The position numbers and the translations under genes are program-made. From Saprospiraceae bacterium (GTDB lineage Bacteria > Bacteroidota > Bacteroidia > Chitinophagales > Saprospiraceae), in NCBI GenBank assembly GCA_016718505.1, contig JADKDE010000002.1, positions 186,001 to 250,000 of the forward strand: a stretch of 64,000 nucleotides of DNA, written 5' to 3'. Below, in pieces: positions 26,345 to 36,261 of this stretch; position 1 is the first letter of the stretch, and every line of letters starts with the position of its first letter. The notes beneath the pieces are model-generated. The model saw only the letters and a program-made list of their open reading frames with translations. It had not been told where the DNA came from and searched no databases.

Positions 26345-27636
26345 AACTGAGCAAAGGAAAGATCTGTTTAATTTTATTTCTTGGGCTTAACTTATGTTGT
26401 TTAAGCGAAGCTTTTATTTTTTATTTCAAATTGCTTCCTGAAATTACTTTGTTTTATATGCGGTTTTGTAGTTTCCTGCTTTTACCGCCTATGTTGTTAT
26501 TCTACTCAAGGGATATACAGTTGGGAGACAGGAAATACTTTTTTAGAGAAATATTAATTATTATTTTTGTTCTAAATGCAATAAGCACGATTAATGGTTT
26601 GTTTAAAAATGGATATGGGCCAATTTATGTTTTTGATTTATATTCATTTTGGGGCTTATTTATTTTTTTAATATTAGGAACCTCTAGAAGGTTTTGGGTA
26701 GATTTTGAAAGTGTAGGTTTTCATATATTAATATTAGGTTTTTTGGTAAATATTCCTAGTTCTTTCATTATTAAACCGACATACCACATAGATGTAGAAT
26801 CTTTGGCGGATATTACAGGGTCAGGGAGAATTGCAATTTTAATATTAGCATACAAGACACAGTGGGCGTTGGCTTTCTCTCCCTACTTTTTTCTAATTAG
26901 CGATAAATTTGGAAAAGGTAAAAAAATATTGATTTATATTATTTTTTTTTTCAACATCTTTCAACAGATTATTTTTCAAAAGAGGGCACCAATAATTAGA
27001 TTTATAACTTATTTGGTTTTAAATTTTTTTGCTTTTAAGTCTTTTCCAAATGGGCGAAAAAGAGTATTAAAATGGAATACAATTTTGTACTATACGTTAA
27101 TAGTTTTCCTAAGTGTTTCCATCCTAACGTTCATTATTCCGATTGATTTATTGTACAGTCAAGTTGAAGGATTGTTAAAACGCCTTCAAGGTGAAACTGG
27201 CCATGTTGGGGGAACCTATTCTAATCCAGTTTTAAGTATTTTTAGTACTGAAAACGAACGCATTATTGAGGTATTAATTTATTTAGAAAGTTGTAACATT
27301 TCTGATATTTTTTTTGGAAAAGGATTTGGAGGCTACTTCTATGATAATTTAATTTTTAAATTGGACCGTGCCCAAATTCATATAGGGATTTTCAATTTTA
27401 TGCTAAAGAACGGAATTTTTATGATGTTGATTTATTTTTTTTCTGTGCTTATTTGTATTTTGAAATACTCAACGATAAAAAAAAAATTAGAAGCAAACGC
27501 GCGATTTTGGTGTGTCATGGTTACCAGTTTATTTTATTTTATGGAAGGATTTCATTACTATAATAGCGCTTCATTTGATTTGATTTTATTGTTTACCTCT
27601 ATTGGTTATATAATTTCTTGTGAAGATGTCAGTTAA
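26341..27636 (+). CDS. O-antigen polymerase/ligase-like membrane protein (Wzy-like)
   Basis: A 431-residue protein with about ten to twelve membrane segments, starting at a TTG that overlaps the flippase stop (TTGA). A large periplasmic-type loop contains EGLLKRLQGETGHVGG and FGKGFGGYF near residue 320. The F-G-x-G-x-G-type motif before a His-containing helix is common in Wzy/WaaL proteins. Together with the adjacent Wzx it supports a Wzx/Wzy-dependent pathway. The family is highly divergent, so the call relies on topology and position. Confidence 0.7.
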   Translation: MKLSKGKICLILFLGLNLCCLSEAFIFYFKLLPEITLFYMRFCSFLLLPPMLLFYSRDIQLGDRKYFFREILIIIFVLNAISTINGLFKNGYGPIYVFDLYSFWGLFIFLILGTSRRFWVDFESVGFHILILGFLVNIPSSFIIKPTYHIDVESLADITGSGRIAILILAYKTQWALAFSPYFFLISDKFGKGKKILIYIIFFFNIFQQIIFQKRAPIIRFITYLVLNFFAFKSFPNGRKRVLKWNTILYYTLIVFLSVSILTFIIPIDLLYSQVEGLLKRLQGETGHVGGTYSNPVLSIFSTENERIIEVLIYLESCNISDIFFGKGFGGYFYDNLIFKLDRAQIHIGIFNFMLKNGIFMMLIYFFSVLICILKYSTIKKKLEANARFWCVMVTSLFYFMEGFHYYNSASFDLILLFTSIGYIISCEDVS

Positions 27637-28549
27637 ATTTACAGTTTTCACCCCAACATACAATCGAGCTCATTCTTTACATCGAGTATTTAAATCATTG
27701 GATGCACAAACTTTTAGAAACTTCGAATGGTTGATAATTGATGATGGTTCATCTGACAATACAATTGAACTTATAGAGTTATATAAATCCAGAGCCAATT
27801 TTTCTATCAGACTTTTTTCTCAAAAAAACAGTCACAAGTTCTTTTGTCTAATTAAAGGAATTTCTTTAGCAGTTGGTGAATATTTTGTTCCATTTGATTC
27901 AGATGATGAGTGTGATTATAATACCTTTGAAAGGCTTGACCAAGTCCTTAATGAATATGAAATTGATACGAATGACATGATTGTAGGGGTGTGTTGTCTT
28001 TGTAAGGACCAAAATCATACCCTAATTGGAAGCAAATATCCTCAAAATCTTAGAATTTTTAGTCATTTAGAATTATTTCACAAGTATCGATTAAAAGGTG
28101 AAAAATGGGGAATTTTAAAAACTAAAATCTTACGAAACTATTCATTTTCAAAAGACTTTTTTAATAACGGATATATTCCGGAGGGAATTTTGTGGGGTCA
28201 ATTATCAGTAGATGGATTTAAAGTTTTAGTTTTAAATGAGACTTTAAGAACATATTTTGTAGAAGAGAACAATAGTTCTATTATGAATGATTCGAAAAAT
28301 AATTATTACAAAAATAGTTTTGGTATAGTCGAATCTGCAGTATTTAATTTAAACAATACCATAAAATACTTTTTTAATTCACCATTTCAATATTTATTAA
28401 ATAACTTACTTTATTTTTGTTTTTCTAGGATAAGGAAAATTTCATTTCGAGATCAATTAAAGCGCCTTTTGTGGCGACCAAAATTAATTTATATCATGGG
28501 TACTCCTTTTTTTTATTTGTATTATAGGTATAAATTTAAAAATAAATGA
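27626..28549 (+). CDS. Glycosyltransferase family 2
   Basis: I chose the ATG at 27626, giving MSVKFTVFTPTYNRAHSLHR. It lies inside the end of the Wzy-like gene. The GT-A fold shows ENFEW-type strands, LIIDDGSSDNTIELI near residue 37 (first aspartate pair), and VPFDSDDECDYN near residue 90 (DxD-type metal site). The protein is about 307 residues, with basic/hydrophobic segments at the C-terminus. It overlaps the next transferase by 4 bases. It adds one sugar to the lipid-linked repeat in the cytoplasm. Specificity is unknown. Confidence 0.88.
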   Translation: MSVKFTVFTPTYNRAHSLHRVFKSLDAQTFRNFEWLIIDDGSSDNTIELIELYKSRANFSIRLFSQKNSHKFFCLIKGISLAVGEYFVPFDSDDECDYNTFERLDQVLNEYEIDTNDMIVGVCCLCKDQNHTLIGSKYPQNLRIFSHLELFHKYRLKGEKWGILKTKILRNYSFSKDFFNNGYIPEGILWGQLSVDGFKVLVLNETLRTYFVEENNSSIMNDSKNNYYKNSFGIVESAVFNLNNTIKYFFNSPFQYLLNNLLYFCFSRIRKISFRDQLKRLLWRPKLIYIMGTPFFYLYYRYKFKNK

Positions 28550-29709
28550 ACGTTTTAATTGCCGGTAATTTTCCATATCCAAGTGGCGCTGCTTCTTCTG
28601 CTAGAATTTATAATATTTCAAAAGGATTTGAAGCGAACAATTGCAAAGTTTGGATAATTCCATACAAGAAGTTTGAATATCCTAACGATAACTTAGGTGG
28701 AAAAGATTTTGGCAATGTTTTTTATATTGAAAATAACAGTGATCCTAGCCAAAATTTGCTAACAAAATCTATTTCTTGGTTTCAATATAATAGCTTGTTA
28801 ACGAATTATATTCATGAGTTTATTTTGAGTCATAAGATTGATTTGATTTATTTTTATGGTGAAAGTTACTTTTTAATAAATAGCATTCTCAACAAGATTA
28901 AGGAATTAAGGATCATTAAAGTTTTACACATTGTTGAAGATCGGTTTAAAATGGTTAACATTAAAAATATTATTTTTGACCCTTTAATTCTAGATATCTT
29001 ACTTGGTAGTAATTACTTGCCAAGAAGAATGGACTTATTATGTTGTATTAGTTTTGGACTTTTTGAAAAATATAAATTATATAAGAGAAAACTTATTTTA
29101 TCAGGCATTGAGGACTTTAGCAGAGACTTAGATTTAGATTATACAATTAGTAAAGATATTGTAAATATTATATATCTAGGAGCTTTAACTGAGAGGGACA
29201 ATCCTGATTTTCTTTTATTTTTTCTAAAAAAAATGAAATCAAATGGAATTCCTGTAAAACTGCATTTAATTGGGAAATATTTTAAAGAGATTAACTCAAA
29301 TAAAAGGGCTTTAGCAATAGAAACAGAATTCCCAAGAATGGTAATATTACATGGAGAGTTAAATAATTCTCAACTCATTAGCTTTTGCATGAATGCAACT
29401 TTTTTTCTTTTACCAAGACTTGACAATGTCGCAGAAAGAATGGCTTTCCCAACGAGAGTATTGGAATTTATAAAATTTAAAAAAGTTATAATTCTTGAAA
29501 AAGTTGGTGATTTGGATACTTATTTTAAGCACATGGAGAATGCTTTTTTATTTTATAAGGAAGAATTTAATGTAGAGGAATTTAAGCTATTGATAAATTC
29601 TAAGTCGATACAATTACAATTGATTCAAAATGCTACAAATACTGGAAAGCAATATTTTGATCGAAAAAGTAATATTCAAAAGCTTATTTATGCAGTCAAA
29701 AAAATTTAA
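28546..29709 (+). CDS. Glycosyltransferase, GT-B fold (family 4-like)
   Basis: A 387-residue protein in an ATGA overlap with the family 2 transferase. The N-terminal NVLIAGNFPYPSGAASSARI is a classic GT-B acceptor-domain start. IIYLGALTERDNPDFLLFF opens the C-terminal donor domain near residue 208, and LPRLDNVAERMAFPTRVLEF replaces the usual E-x7-E region. The last 20 bases overlap the start of the beta-helix lipoprotein gene. Confidence 0.78.
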   Translation: MNVLIAGNFPYPSGAASSARIYNISKGFEANNCKVWIIPYKKFEYPNDNLGGKDFGNVFYIENNSDPSQNLLTKSISWFQYNSLLTNYIHEFILSHKIDLIYFYGESYFLINSILNKIKELRIIKVLHIVEDRFKMVNIKNIIFDPLILDILLGSNYLPRRMDLLCCISFGLFEKYKLYKRKLILSGIEDFSRDLDLDYTISKDIVNIIYLGALTERDNPDFLLFFLKKMKSNGIPVKLHLIGKYFKEINSNKRALAIETEFPRMVILHGELNNSQLISFCMNATFFLLPRLDNVAERMAFPTRVLEFIKFKKVIILEKVGDLDTYFKHMENAFLFYKEEFNVEEFKLLINSKSIQLQLIQNATNTGKQYFDRKSNIQKLIYAVKKI

Positions 29710-31183
29710 AAATTATATTATATTTTTATGGCTTTTAATTTGTTTAGTTGCTTGTAAGTCCATCAAGAATTTTTCATTATACCCAATTAATGAGTTTTTT
29801 CCAATAGAAAATATAGGTTCAGATGTGGTTATTAGTTTAAAAAAAGGTAAATATGTTACAAAGGATTATATCCAAATTGAAAATATTAACAATCTTGTAA
29901 TCAATGGAAATGGTTCTACTTTGACAATGTCGCAATTACCAAATTATAACAATCCAGCTATTCTCAAATTTTTCAAGTGTAATAATATAACCTTATTGAA
30001 TTTAACAATTATTGGGTTAAATGAGAATTTGGGTGAAAAAAGTTTGCTTCATAATATTTTTATATACAATTGTAAGAATATAAAATTCAATAATATAAAT
30101 TGTTTAAATGCTTCAGGTGATGGAATCCAAATTGCTTCTGATGCTTCACAAATAAATGAATATTCGCGAAATATTGTAATAGATAATTTTACAATTGACC
30201 AATGTAAAAGAAATGGAATTAGTATAATAAATGCTTTGGATGTTAAAATAAAAAATGGAACAATTCGAAACACAAGAGGGCATAGTCCCCAAGCTGGAAT
30301 CGATATCGAACCTGACTTTGATCAATATAGACCTGGAGTCTCTCATATTCTTTTAGAAAATCTCATTATTGAAAAAAATGGAGGCTCAGGTATAGCAATT
30401 CCATATATAGGTTGTTCCAATAATATTACAATTTCTAAATGCTCTTTTATTGAAAATGATGTTGGTGTATATAATTGTGGTTTAAATGTAAAAATCCTTG
30501 GGTCTTTATTTGATAATAACAAATCCTGCGGAATTATTGCTATCAGATATCCAGAGTTCAACATTCCCATAGATTCCACAATAATCAGAAATAATAGATT
30601 AATAGGTAATCCAAAAGGAATTTATTATAAAGGGAGCTATGGAGAAATTGTTGGAAATGATATTAGTAAAACCTCAGAAGAAGGCATGGAATTGGCTGGA
30701 TTAACAGGTTATGACCAAACAGTGATAGTTAGTAATAATTTTATCAAAGGAATTAAAGGCAATTTCGGTCTTGTAAATAATTTTTCAAAATTTACTTTTA
30801 CTAATAATAATTTTGAAAACATCTCTGGTATGAGTGCCATTGCACTCTACAATGGCAAAGGTATTATTAGCGGCAACAAACTTGATTCAATAAAAGGAAT
30901 CGGAATAATTGTTTATGATGCAATTGTGGAAATAAAAGACAATCAATTTCATCACGTTTTTGAAGAGAAAATCAAAATTTTCGAAGGTAATTTTGGAAAT
31001 ACTTCAGCTATAGTTTCAAATAATCAAGTTTTTATGAATGATGGAGATAAAACAAATGTTTTTTGGGATTTAAACAAAAAGTCGACAGCCAAAGATAATT
31101 TATTTGTTTCAAAGGAGCAAAAACAAAAATCATTGATGTATTTGGTGGGATTTAAATACTTGATCAATAATAGGATTGATTAA
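29690..31183 (+). CDS. Right-handed parallel beta-helix lipoprotein
   Basis: The ATG at 29690 gives a lipoprotein signal: MQSKK, a hydrophobic stretch and the lipobox LVAC with Cys22. The remaining ~475 residues are asparagine/isoleucine-rich beta-helix coils (NLVINGNGSTLTM, KRNGISIINALDVKIKNGTI) with QAGIDIEPDF near residue 202, matching the KAGFGIDIE segment of the protein encoded at 23,796. It is probably anchored in the outer membrane or facing the periplasm, where it could cleave or epimerise the locus polysaccharide. The enzymatic class cannot be assigned from sequence alone. Confidence 0.75.
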   Translation: MQSKKFKNYIIFLWLLICLVACKSIKNFSLYPINEFFPIENIGSDVVISLKKGKYVTKDYIQIENINNLVINGNGSTLTMSQLPNYNNPAILKFFKCNNITLLNLTIIGLNENLGEKSLLHNIFIYNCKNIKFNNINCLNASGDGIQIASDASQINEYSRNIVIDNFTIDQCKRNGISIINALDVKIKNGTIRNTRGHSPQAGIDIEPDFDQYRPGVSHILLENLIIEKNGGSGIAIPYIGCSNNITISKCSFIENDVGVYNCGLNVKILGSLFDNNKSCGIIAIRYPEFNIPIDSTIIRNNRLIGNPKGIYYKGSYGEIVGNDISKTSEEGMELAGLTGYDQTVIVSNNFIKGIKGNFGLVNNFSKFTFTNNNFENISGMSAIALYNGKGIISGNKLDSIKGIGIIVYDAIVEIKDNQFHHVFEEKIKIFEGNFGNTSAIVSNNQVFMNDGDKTNVFWDLNKKSTAKDNLFVSKEQKQKSLMYLVGFKYLINNRID

Positions 31184-31251
31184 GTTATTTTATATATTTA
31201 AGATTTTGTTTATAGTTATTCTCAAAGTTTTAAATTTAAGAAAAACAAAGT

Positions 31252-32072
31252 ATGTTATCAAAAAAAATCCTCTAAACAGAAGTTGGTTCAGGAAAGTGAT
31301 TTGAGTTGGGCATAAACTGGGCAAATTTTTTGCAATCATTATCTTATGAAAGAATAAAAGCCTCGGAAGATTCACTACTTGAAAATTTAGGAGGTATTAA
31401 TGCAAAGTCATTCCTTGACGCAGGTTCTGGAAGCGATTATTTAGCCTCGCGGCCACAAATTTGGGTGCAAAGGTTTACTCTTTCGACTTTGATTCAAATT
31501 CTGTTGAGTGTACACAAATACTTAAAAATAAGTATCATATAGAAAATAATTCTTGGAGAGTAGACGAAGGTTCGGTTTTGGACTTGGATTATTTAACTAA
31601 ATTAGGTAAATTTGATATTGTATATTCTTGGGGAGTATTGCATCATACTGGCAAAATGTGGAAGCGATAGATAATGTTCAAAAAATGGTTAATGAAGAAG
31701 GTAAGTTATTTATTGCAATATATAATAAGCAAAAACTATGGAGTCCTTTCTGGCTAATAGTGAAAAGATTAAACAATAAGAATATTGTTCTAAAAATATT
31801 AATGTGTATTCTTTTTTTTTCTCATTCTATTCTAAGGGGTATTTATACGTCTATGAACCCTATTAAAGAATTTTTAGTTTATAAACAAAACAGAGGAATG
31901 AATTTATGGAACGACTGGATAGACTGGTTAGGTGGGTATCCTTTTGAAGTGGCCTCTCCTGAAGAGGTTGTAGATTTTTTAAATTTTAAATGGGTTTCTT
32001 TTAAAAAAAATTAAAACTTGCTCAAATAATCATGGTTGCATTCAGTTTGTTTTTGTTAAACAAAGTATCTAG
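31252..32072 (+). pseudogene. Class I SAM methyltransferase, broken by several frameshifts
   Basis: Pieces of one methyltransferase are scattered over all three plus-strand frames. KQKLVQESD precedes FELGINWANFLQSLSYER. SFLDAGSGS is the SAM motif, continuing in other frames with LGAKVYSFDFDSNSVE, IVYSWGVLHHTGKM and IDNVQKMVNEEGKLFI. The tail KLKTCSNNHGCIQFVFVK lies just before the TAG at 32070-32072. At least four indels (near 31300, 31435-31460, 31660 and 31995) are needed to restore a protein of about 270 residues. That density exceeds the single breaks elsewhere in the window, so genuine decay or a badly assembled stretch are both possible. The 5' end is uncertain. Confidence 0.7.
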
Positions 32073-32256
32073 AAATTGGCATTTAGGACAATAAATTACT
32101 AGGTCAAAGTTAATAAATTTTCAAAAAATAAATTTCATTATGGCATGTTTTGAATGTTATTATTATGGCAAATTTATAGCCTAAATATTTTTGGATCTTG
32201 TTAAATAAATAATTCTGTTATCCAAGCTTGGGGATTATAGAGTGTAAATGGATTAA

Positions 32257-33348
32257 ATGAAAAAAAAAATACTTTTGACAACTTCTCAATTGGGCACTGG
32301 AGGAGCCGAACGAGTTTTCTTTCTGTTATTGGAAAATCTATCAGTTCAAAAATTTGACATTATTTGTGCCTTAAAAGATTCTTTAAAATTTCAAGTTGAA
32401 TTACGAAAAGATGTTAAGCTTATAGAATTTAAAACCAAAGGATTTATATCAGGAATTTACCACCTATGGAAAACAATATATAGTGAAAAACCAGATGTTG
32501 TGATTGGCGCCGTAACTCCACACAATTTATATCTTATTCTTCTTAAATTATTTGATTTCAATAAAAACCGAAAGTATATAATAAGAGAAACTACAGTTTT
32601 AAGCTCATATTTCCAGTCAAGCACTGGGTATAAGAAAAATATTATTAAGCTATTTTTTAAAATATTTTATAGAATTATTGATAGAGTAATTTGCCAGTGT
32701 GAAGATATTAAAGTAGATTTTGAAACAAATTTTTTTGTCAAACCACAGAAATTAATCATAATTAATAATCCAATTATTAGAACTAATATGGATTTTAGTG
32801 TGAGAGCAAAGAATAAAACTTACAATTTGTTGACAATAGGAAGGCTAAGATTTGAAAAAGGATATGATAGACTCTTGAGAATATTGGCAATATGTAAAAA
32901 TGTTCACAATTTGGAGTTTGTCTATCACATTGTTGGCGATGGGAATTTAAAGGAAAAGAATCTATTGTTAACCCTCATAAATAATTACGGGTTAAAAGAA
33001 AATGTTATTCTACATGGCCATGTACCAGATCCAAAAATGAGTTTTGCTTTTTGTGATTTATATCTACAAGGTTCTTATTTTGAAGGGTTCCCAAATTCAC
33101 TTTTAGAAATAATAAGCGTAGGTGTGCCTGGCTTGGCTTTTAATGTTCCTGGAGGAACTAAAGATATTCTAATCCACAATAAAAATGGTTATTTAGTTGA
33201 AAATAACAAAGAGGAAGAATTTATTGATTATATACTCAAACCTAACCTTGATTCTTTTAACAAAGAAGAAATTGCAGCTGAGATAAATAACCGGTTTGCA
33301 TTAGAAAAAATTATATTAAATTACGAGACTTTATTTACAAATTTATGA
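32257..33348 (+). CDS. Glycosyltransferase family 4
   Basis: A 363-residue GT-B enzyme. TTSQLGTGGAERVFFLLLEN forms the N-terminal glycine-rich loop, LLTIGRLRFEKGYDRLLRI opens the donor domain near residue 190, and YFEGFPNSLLEIISVGVPG carries the E-x7-E motif near residue 285. It follows a ~184-base AT-rich gap after the broken methyltransferase, so it may have its own promoter. A TAnnTTTG-type box is visible at 32186-32193. It overlaps the next methyltransferase by 4 bases. Confidence 0.88.
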   Translation: MKKKILLTTSQLGTGGAERVFFLLLENLSVQKFDIICALKDSLKFQVELRKDVKLIEFKTKGFISGIYHLWKTIYSEKPDVVIGAVTPHNLYLILLKLFDFNKNRKYIIRETTVLSSYFQSSTGYKKNIIKLFFKIFYRIIDRVICQCEDIKVDFETNFFVKPQKLIIINNPIIRTNMDFSVRAKNKTYNLLTIGRLRFEKGYDRLLRILAICKNVHNLEFVYHIVGDGNLKEKNLLLTLINNYGLKENVILHGHVPDPKMSFAFCDLYLQGSYFEGFPNSLLEIISVGVPGLAFNVPGGTKDILIHNKNGYLVENNKEEEFIDYILKPNLDSFNKEEIAAEINNRFALEKIILNYETLFTNL

Positions 33349-34244
33349 TACCAGATATTGGAATTCCAAATACTATAAAAAAAAATCGAAATGCAACTAT
33401 CAATATATACTCATCTTTAAATGATGATAATATAGATCAGGATGTGGTTGATGGATTTGGAGAGGAATGGACAAAATTCCATGCTTTCAGTGAAAATGAA
33501 TTAATTGATTTGGAGAATCATTATTTTGATATTATTAAAAATAATATGATAGATGAACATTCTGTAATTGCGGACTTTGGCTGTGGGACAGGAAGATTTT
33601 CTAAGTATTTCCAATCTAAAGTAAAACACATAGATCTAGTTGATCCAAGTGATGCTATTTATGTGGCAGCAAATTTTTTAGGTGAAAGACCAAATTGTAG
33701 ATTTATAAAATCAAGTATTGGTGCTTTACCAATGCCTGATAATAGCTATGATTTTGCAATGAGTATTGGTGTTCTTCACCATATACCAGATACTAAGAGT
33801 GCATTGAAAAGTTGTGTGGATAAAGTAAAGAAAGGTGGCTTTTTTTATGTTTACCTTTACTATAATCTCGACAATAAAGGGCCTATATTTAAGTTGATTT
33901 TTAAGGTTGTTAATAGGTTGAGGTTAATAATATCAACTCTGCCAAGCTTCCTTAAAAAGTTGATATGTGATTTATTGGCAATAACTGTATATTGGCCCCT
34001 AGCCAAATTTTCGAATATCCTTTCTAAAATCGGATTTCCAAATATCGCAAAAAGAATTCCTCTAAGTTTTTATTCAAATAAATCTTTTAAAATCATGCGC
34101 AATGATGCTCTTGATAGATTTGGTACTCAATTAGAACAACGTTTTACAAAAGAAGAAGTATTTCATTTGATGGAGGATGTTGGGTTGAAGAATATAGTTA
34201 TAAGTGACCAAACGCCTTTTTGGCATGCTATCGGGCAAAAATAA
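33345..34244 (+). CDS. Class I SAM-dependent methyltransferase
   Basis: A 299-residue protein in an ATGA overlap with the upstream glycosyltransferase. The SAM motif is VIADFGCGTGRFSKYF near residue 75, followed by DLVDPSDA, and SIGVLHHIPDTKSALKSC near residue 140. A long hydrophobic/basic linker (residues ~185-245) may contact the membrane. The N-terminal DGFGEEWTKFHAFS is typical of methyltransferases in O-antigen clusters. The substrate is unknown. Confidence 0.83.
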   Translation: MIPDIGIPNTIKKNRNATINIYSSLNDDNIDQDVVDGFGEEWTKFHAFSENELIDLENHYFDIIKNNMIDEHSVIADFGCGTGRFSKYFQSKVKHIDLVDPSDAIYVAANFLGERPNCRFIKSSIGALPMPDNSYDFAMSIGVLHHIPDTKSALKSCVDKVKKGGFFYVYLYYNLDNKGPIFKLIFKVVNRLRLIISTLPSFLKKLICDLLAITVYWPLAKFSNILSKIGFPNIAKRIPLSFYSNKSFKIMRNDALDRFGTQLEQRFTKEEVFHLMEDVGLKNIVISDQTPFWHAIGQK

Positions 34245-34329
34245 TAATGTTTGCAAAATTCTATTCATAGGAAATTTAATCTTACAATTAAGCATCTGTC
34301 TTTTTTTCTGAGAATACAATTAAGTTATT

Positions 34330-36261
34330 ATGTGTAGAATTCTAGGAGTTTGGTCAAAAAATCAAAATTTTAATGTAGATAATTTATTAGTGACTCGAAT
34401 GAGAGATACTATGCATCTCGGAGGTCCAGATGACGCAGGGATAGTGTGCATTGAAGAAAATTCTTTTTATCTTGCCCATAGGAGATTATCCATTATTGAT
34501 TTAAGCCCGCTTGGGCATCAACCAATGGTTTGGAATGATTATACCATCGTTTTCAATGGTGAAATATATAATTACAAAGAGATTAGAAATGAGTTGATTG
34601 CCCTTGGTTGTTCATTCAATTCTGATTCAGATACCGAAGTTATAATTCAAGCTTACCATATCTGGGGTACATCCTCTTGGAGTAAATTAAATGGGATGTT
34701 TGCATTTGCCCTTTATGATTCTACGACTAAAAAGATTTATTTAGTGAGGGATAGATTAGGCGTAAAACCACTTTACTATTATAGTTACAATGATGTATTG
34801 ATTTTTGCATCTGAATTGAAGTCCATTTTAGCGAACCCTAGCTTGGATAGGGAAATAGACCATAAGGCTGTTAGTCTGTATCTTCAAACTGGATATATAA
34901 AATCTCCATATTCTATTTTTAAAAATATTAGAAAGGTCAGGCCTGGACATTATATGGAAATTCAAGAACCCACAAGTTTTCATGAAAAGGAATATTGGAA
35001 ATTGAAACCAACAGTAATTGATCCAGAATGGTCGGATCAAATGATCTTAGATCATACTGAAGCCCTTTTACAATCATCTTTTGATTATAGAATGGTTGCG
35101 GATGTCCCAGTTGGTATTTTTTTAAGTGGAGGTATAGATTCAACTTTAGTTACAGCATTGTTGCAAAGAAAATCAAGTAAACCAATTCATACATTTACAA
35201 TTGGATTTAAAGAAGAGCAGTTTAACGAAGCTCATTTTGCGAAAGTGATTGCTAATAAATTAGAGACTGAGCATCATGAGTTATATTGCGAAGAAAAAGA
35301 CTTTAAAAAGACACTTAATATCATTTTTGAGGTTTTTGATGAACCATTCGGCGATAGTTCTGCTATTCCAACTTATTTAGTATCTAAATTGGCAAAAAAG
35401 TTCGTCAAAGTTTCTTTGTCTGCTGATGGTGGTGATGAATTATTCGGAGGATATTTGAAGTATCTCATTTGTATTAATTACTGGAATTCTTTTAGAAGAT
35501 TTCCATTGTGGTTAAGAAAATATTTTTCAAAAACCATTAAATTTATACCAGTAAATGTCCTCAATTGGATTTTGAAATTTTTGAAACTGAATACAATATT
35601 TGAGTTTAATGAAAATAGGGTAAATAAATTTGCCCAGATATTAAAAAGTAATTCGCTCACAGATTTCATGTTGAAGTCTTCTCAATATCTCGATGAATAT
35701 AGGCTACAAAAGTTGCATTTAATTGGAACCCCTGCTTACATATTTGAAGAGAGTATTTCAAGTGAAGATTTGAATGAAGTTTCTACTTTGGGGTTTATTG
35801 ATATTAAAAGCTATTTGGAAGGAGATATTCTTGCGAAAGTTGATAGAGCCTCAATGGCAAATGGTTTAGAAGGAAGAGAACCATTTTTAGATTATCGATT
35901 AGTTGAATGGGCTTTGGCCTTGCCCTCCCATCTAAAAATTTCAGGAACAAAATCAAAATATGTGTTACGAACTATATTAAGTAAATACGTACCAACTGAG
36001 TTGATTGAAAGACCAAAAATGGGATTTGCTATACCAATAGAGAAGTGGACACGTACGATTTTGAAAGAAGAATTAGCTGAAATGAAAGATTCTCAAATGT
36101 TTTGTAATACTTTTAAATTGAATCAAAGAGAATTAGATAAAATTATAACAACTTTTTTAAGCAACAAGCAAACTGAATATAACCCAAACTTTATTTGGTT
36201 TTTATTTGCATTGTACAAGTGGTATAAGACTTGGTACCTCAACTCTAGTTCGGATTTATAA
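34330..36261 (+). CDS. asnB: Asparagine-synthase-type glutamine amidotransferase, second copy
   Basis: A 643-residue class II glutamine amidotransferase plus ATP-pyrophosphatase synthetase domain. The nucleophile Cys2 is present but the start reads MCRILGVW, with Arg instead of the usual Gly at position 3. AHRRLSIIDLSPLGHQPM, VFNGEIYNYKEI and SDTEVIIQAY follow, then LSGGIDSTLVTALL (PPi loop, near residue 265) and ADGGDELFGGY. In polysaccharide loci these enzymes convert uronic acid carboxylates to amides. The downstream UDP-sugar dehydrogenase at 38.3 kb could supply the substrate. Its stop overlaps the next glycosyltransferase start. Confidence 0.87.
   Translation: MCRILGVWSKNQNFNVDNLLVTRMRDTMHLGGPDDAGIVCIEENSFYLAHRRLSIIDLSPLGHQPMVWNDYTIVFNGEIYNYKEIRNELIALGCSFNSDSDTEVIIQAYHIWGTSSWSKLNGMFAFALYDSTTKKIYLVRDRLGVKPLYYYSYNDVLIFASELKSILANPSLDREIDHKAVSLYLQTGYIKSPYSIFKNIRKVRPGHYMEIQEPTSFHEKEYWKLKPTVIDPEWSDQMILDHTEALLQSSFDYRMVADVPVGIFLSGGIDSTLVTALLQRKSSKPIHTFTIGFKEEQFNEAHFAKVIANKLETEHHELYCEEKDFKKTLNIIFEVFDEPFGDSSAIPTYLVSKLAKKFVKVSLSADGGDELFGGYLKYLICINYWNSFRRFPLWLRKYFSKTIKFIPVNVLNWILKFLKLNTIFEFNENRVNKFAQILKSNSLTDFMLKSSQYLDEYRLQKLHLIGTPAYIFEESISSEDLNEVSTLGFIDIKSYLEGDILAKVDRASMANGLEGREPFLDYRLVEWALALPSHLKISGTKSKYVLRTILSKYVPTELIERPKMGFAIPIEKWTRTILKEELAEMKDSQMFCNTFKLNQRELDKIITTFLSNKQTEYNPNFIWFLFALYKWYKTWYLNSSSDL

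Noticed and set aside
32186..32193. TATTTTTG box in the gap before the family 4 glycosyltransferase
   Set aside because: No TTTG at the proper distance. Such boxes are frequent by chance in AT-rich sequence, so it is only mentioned with the gene.
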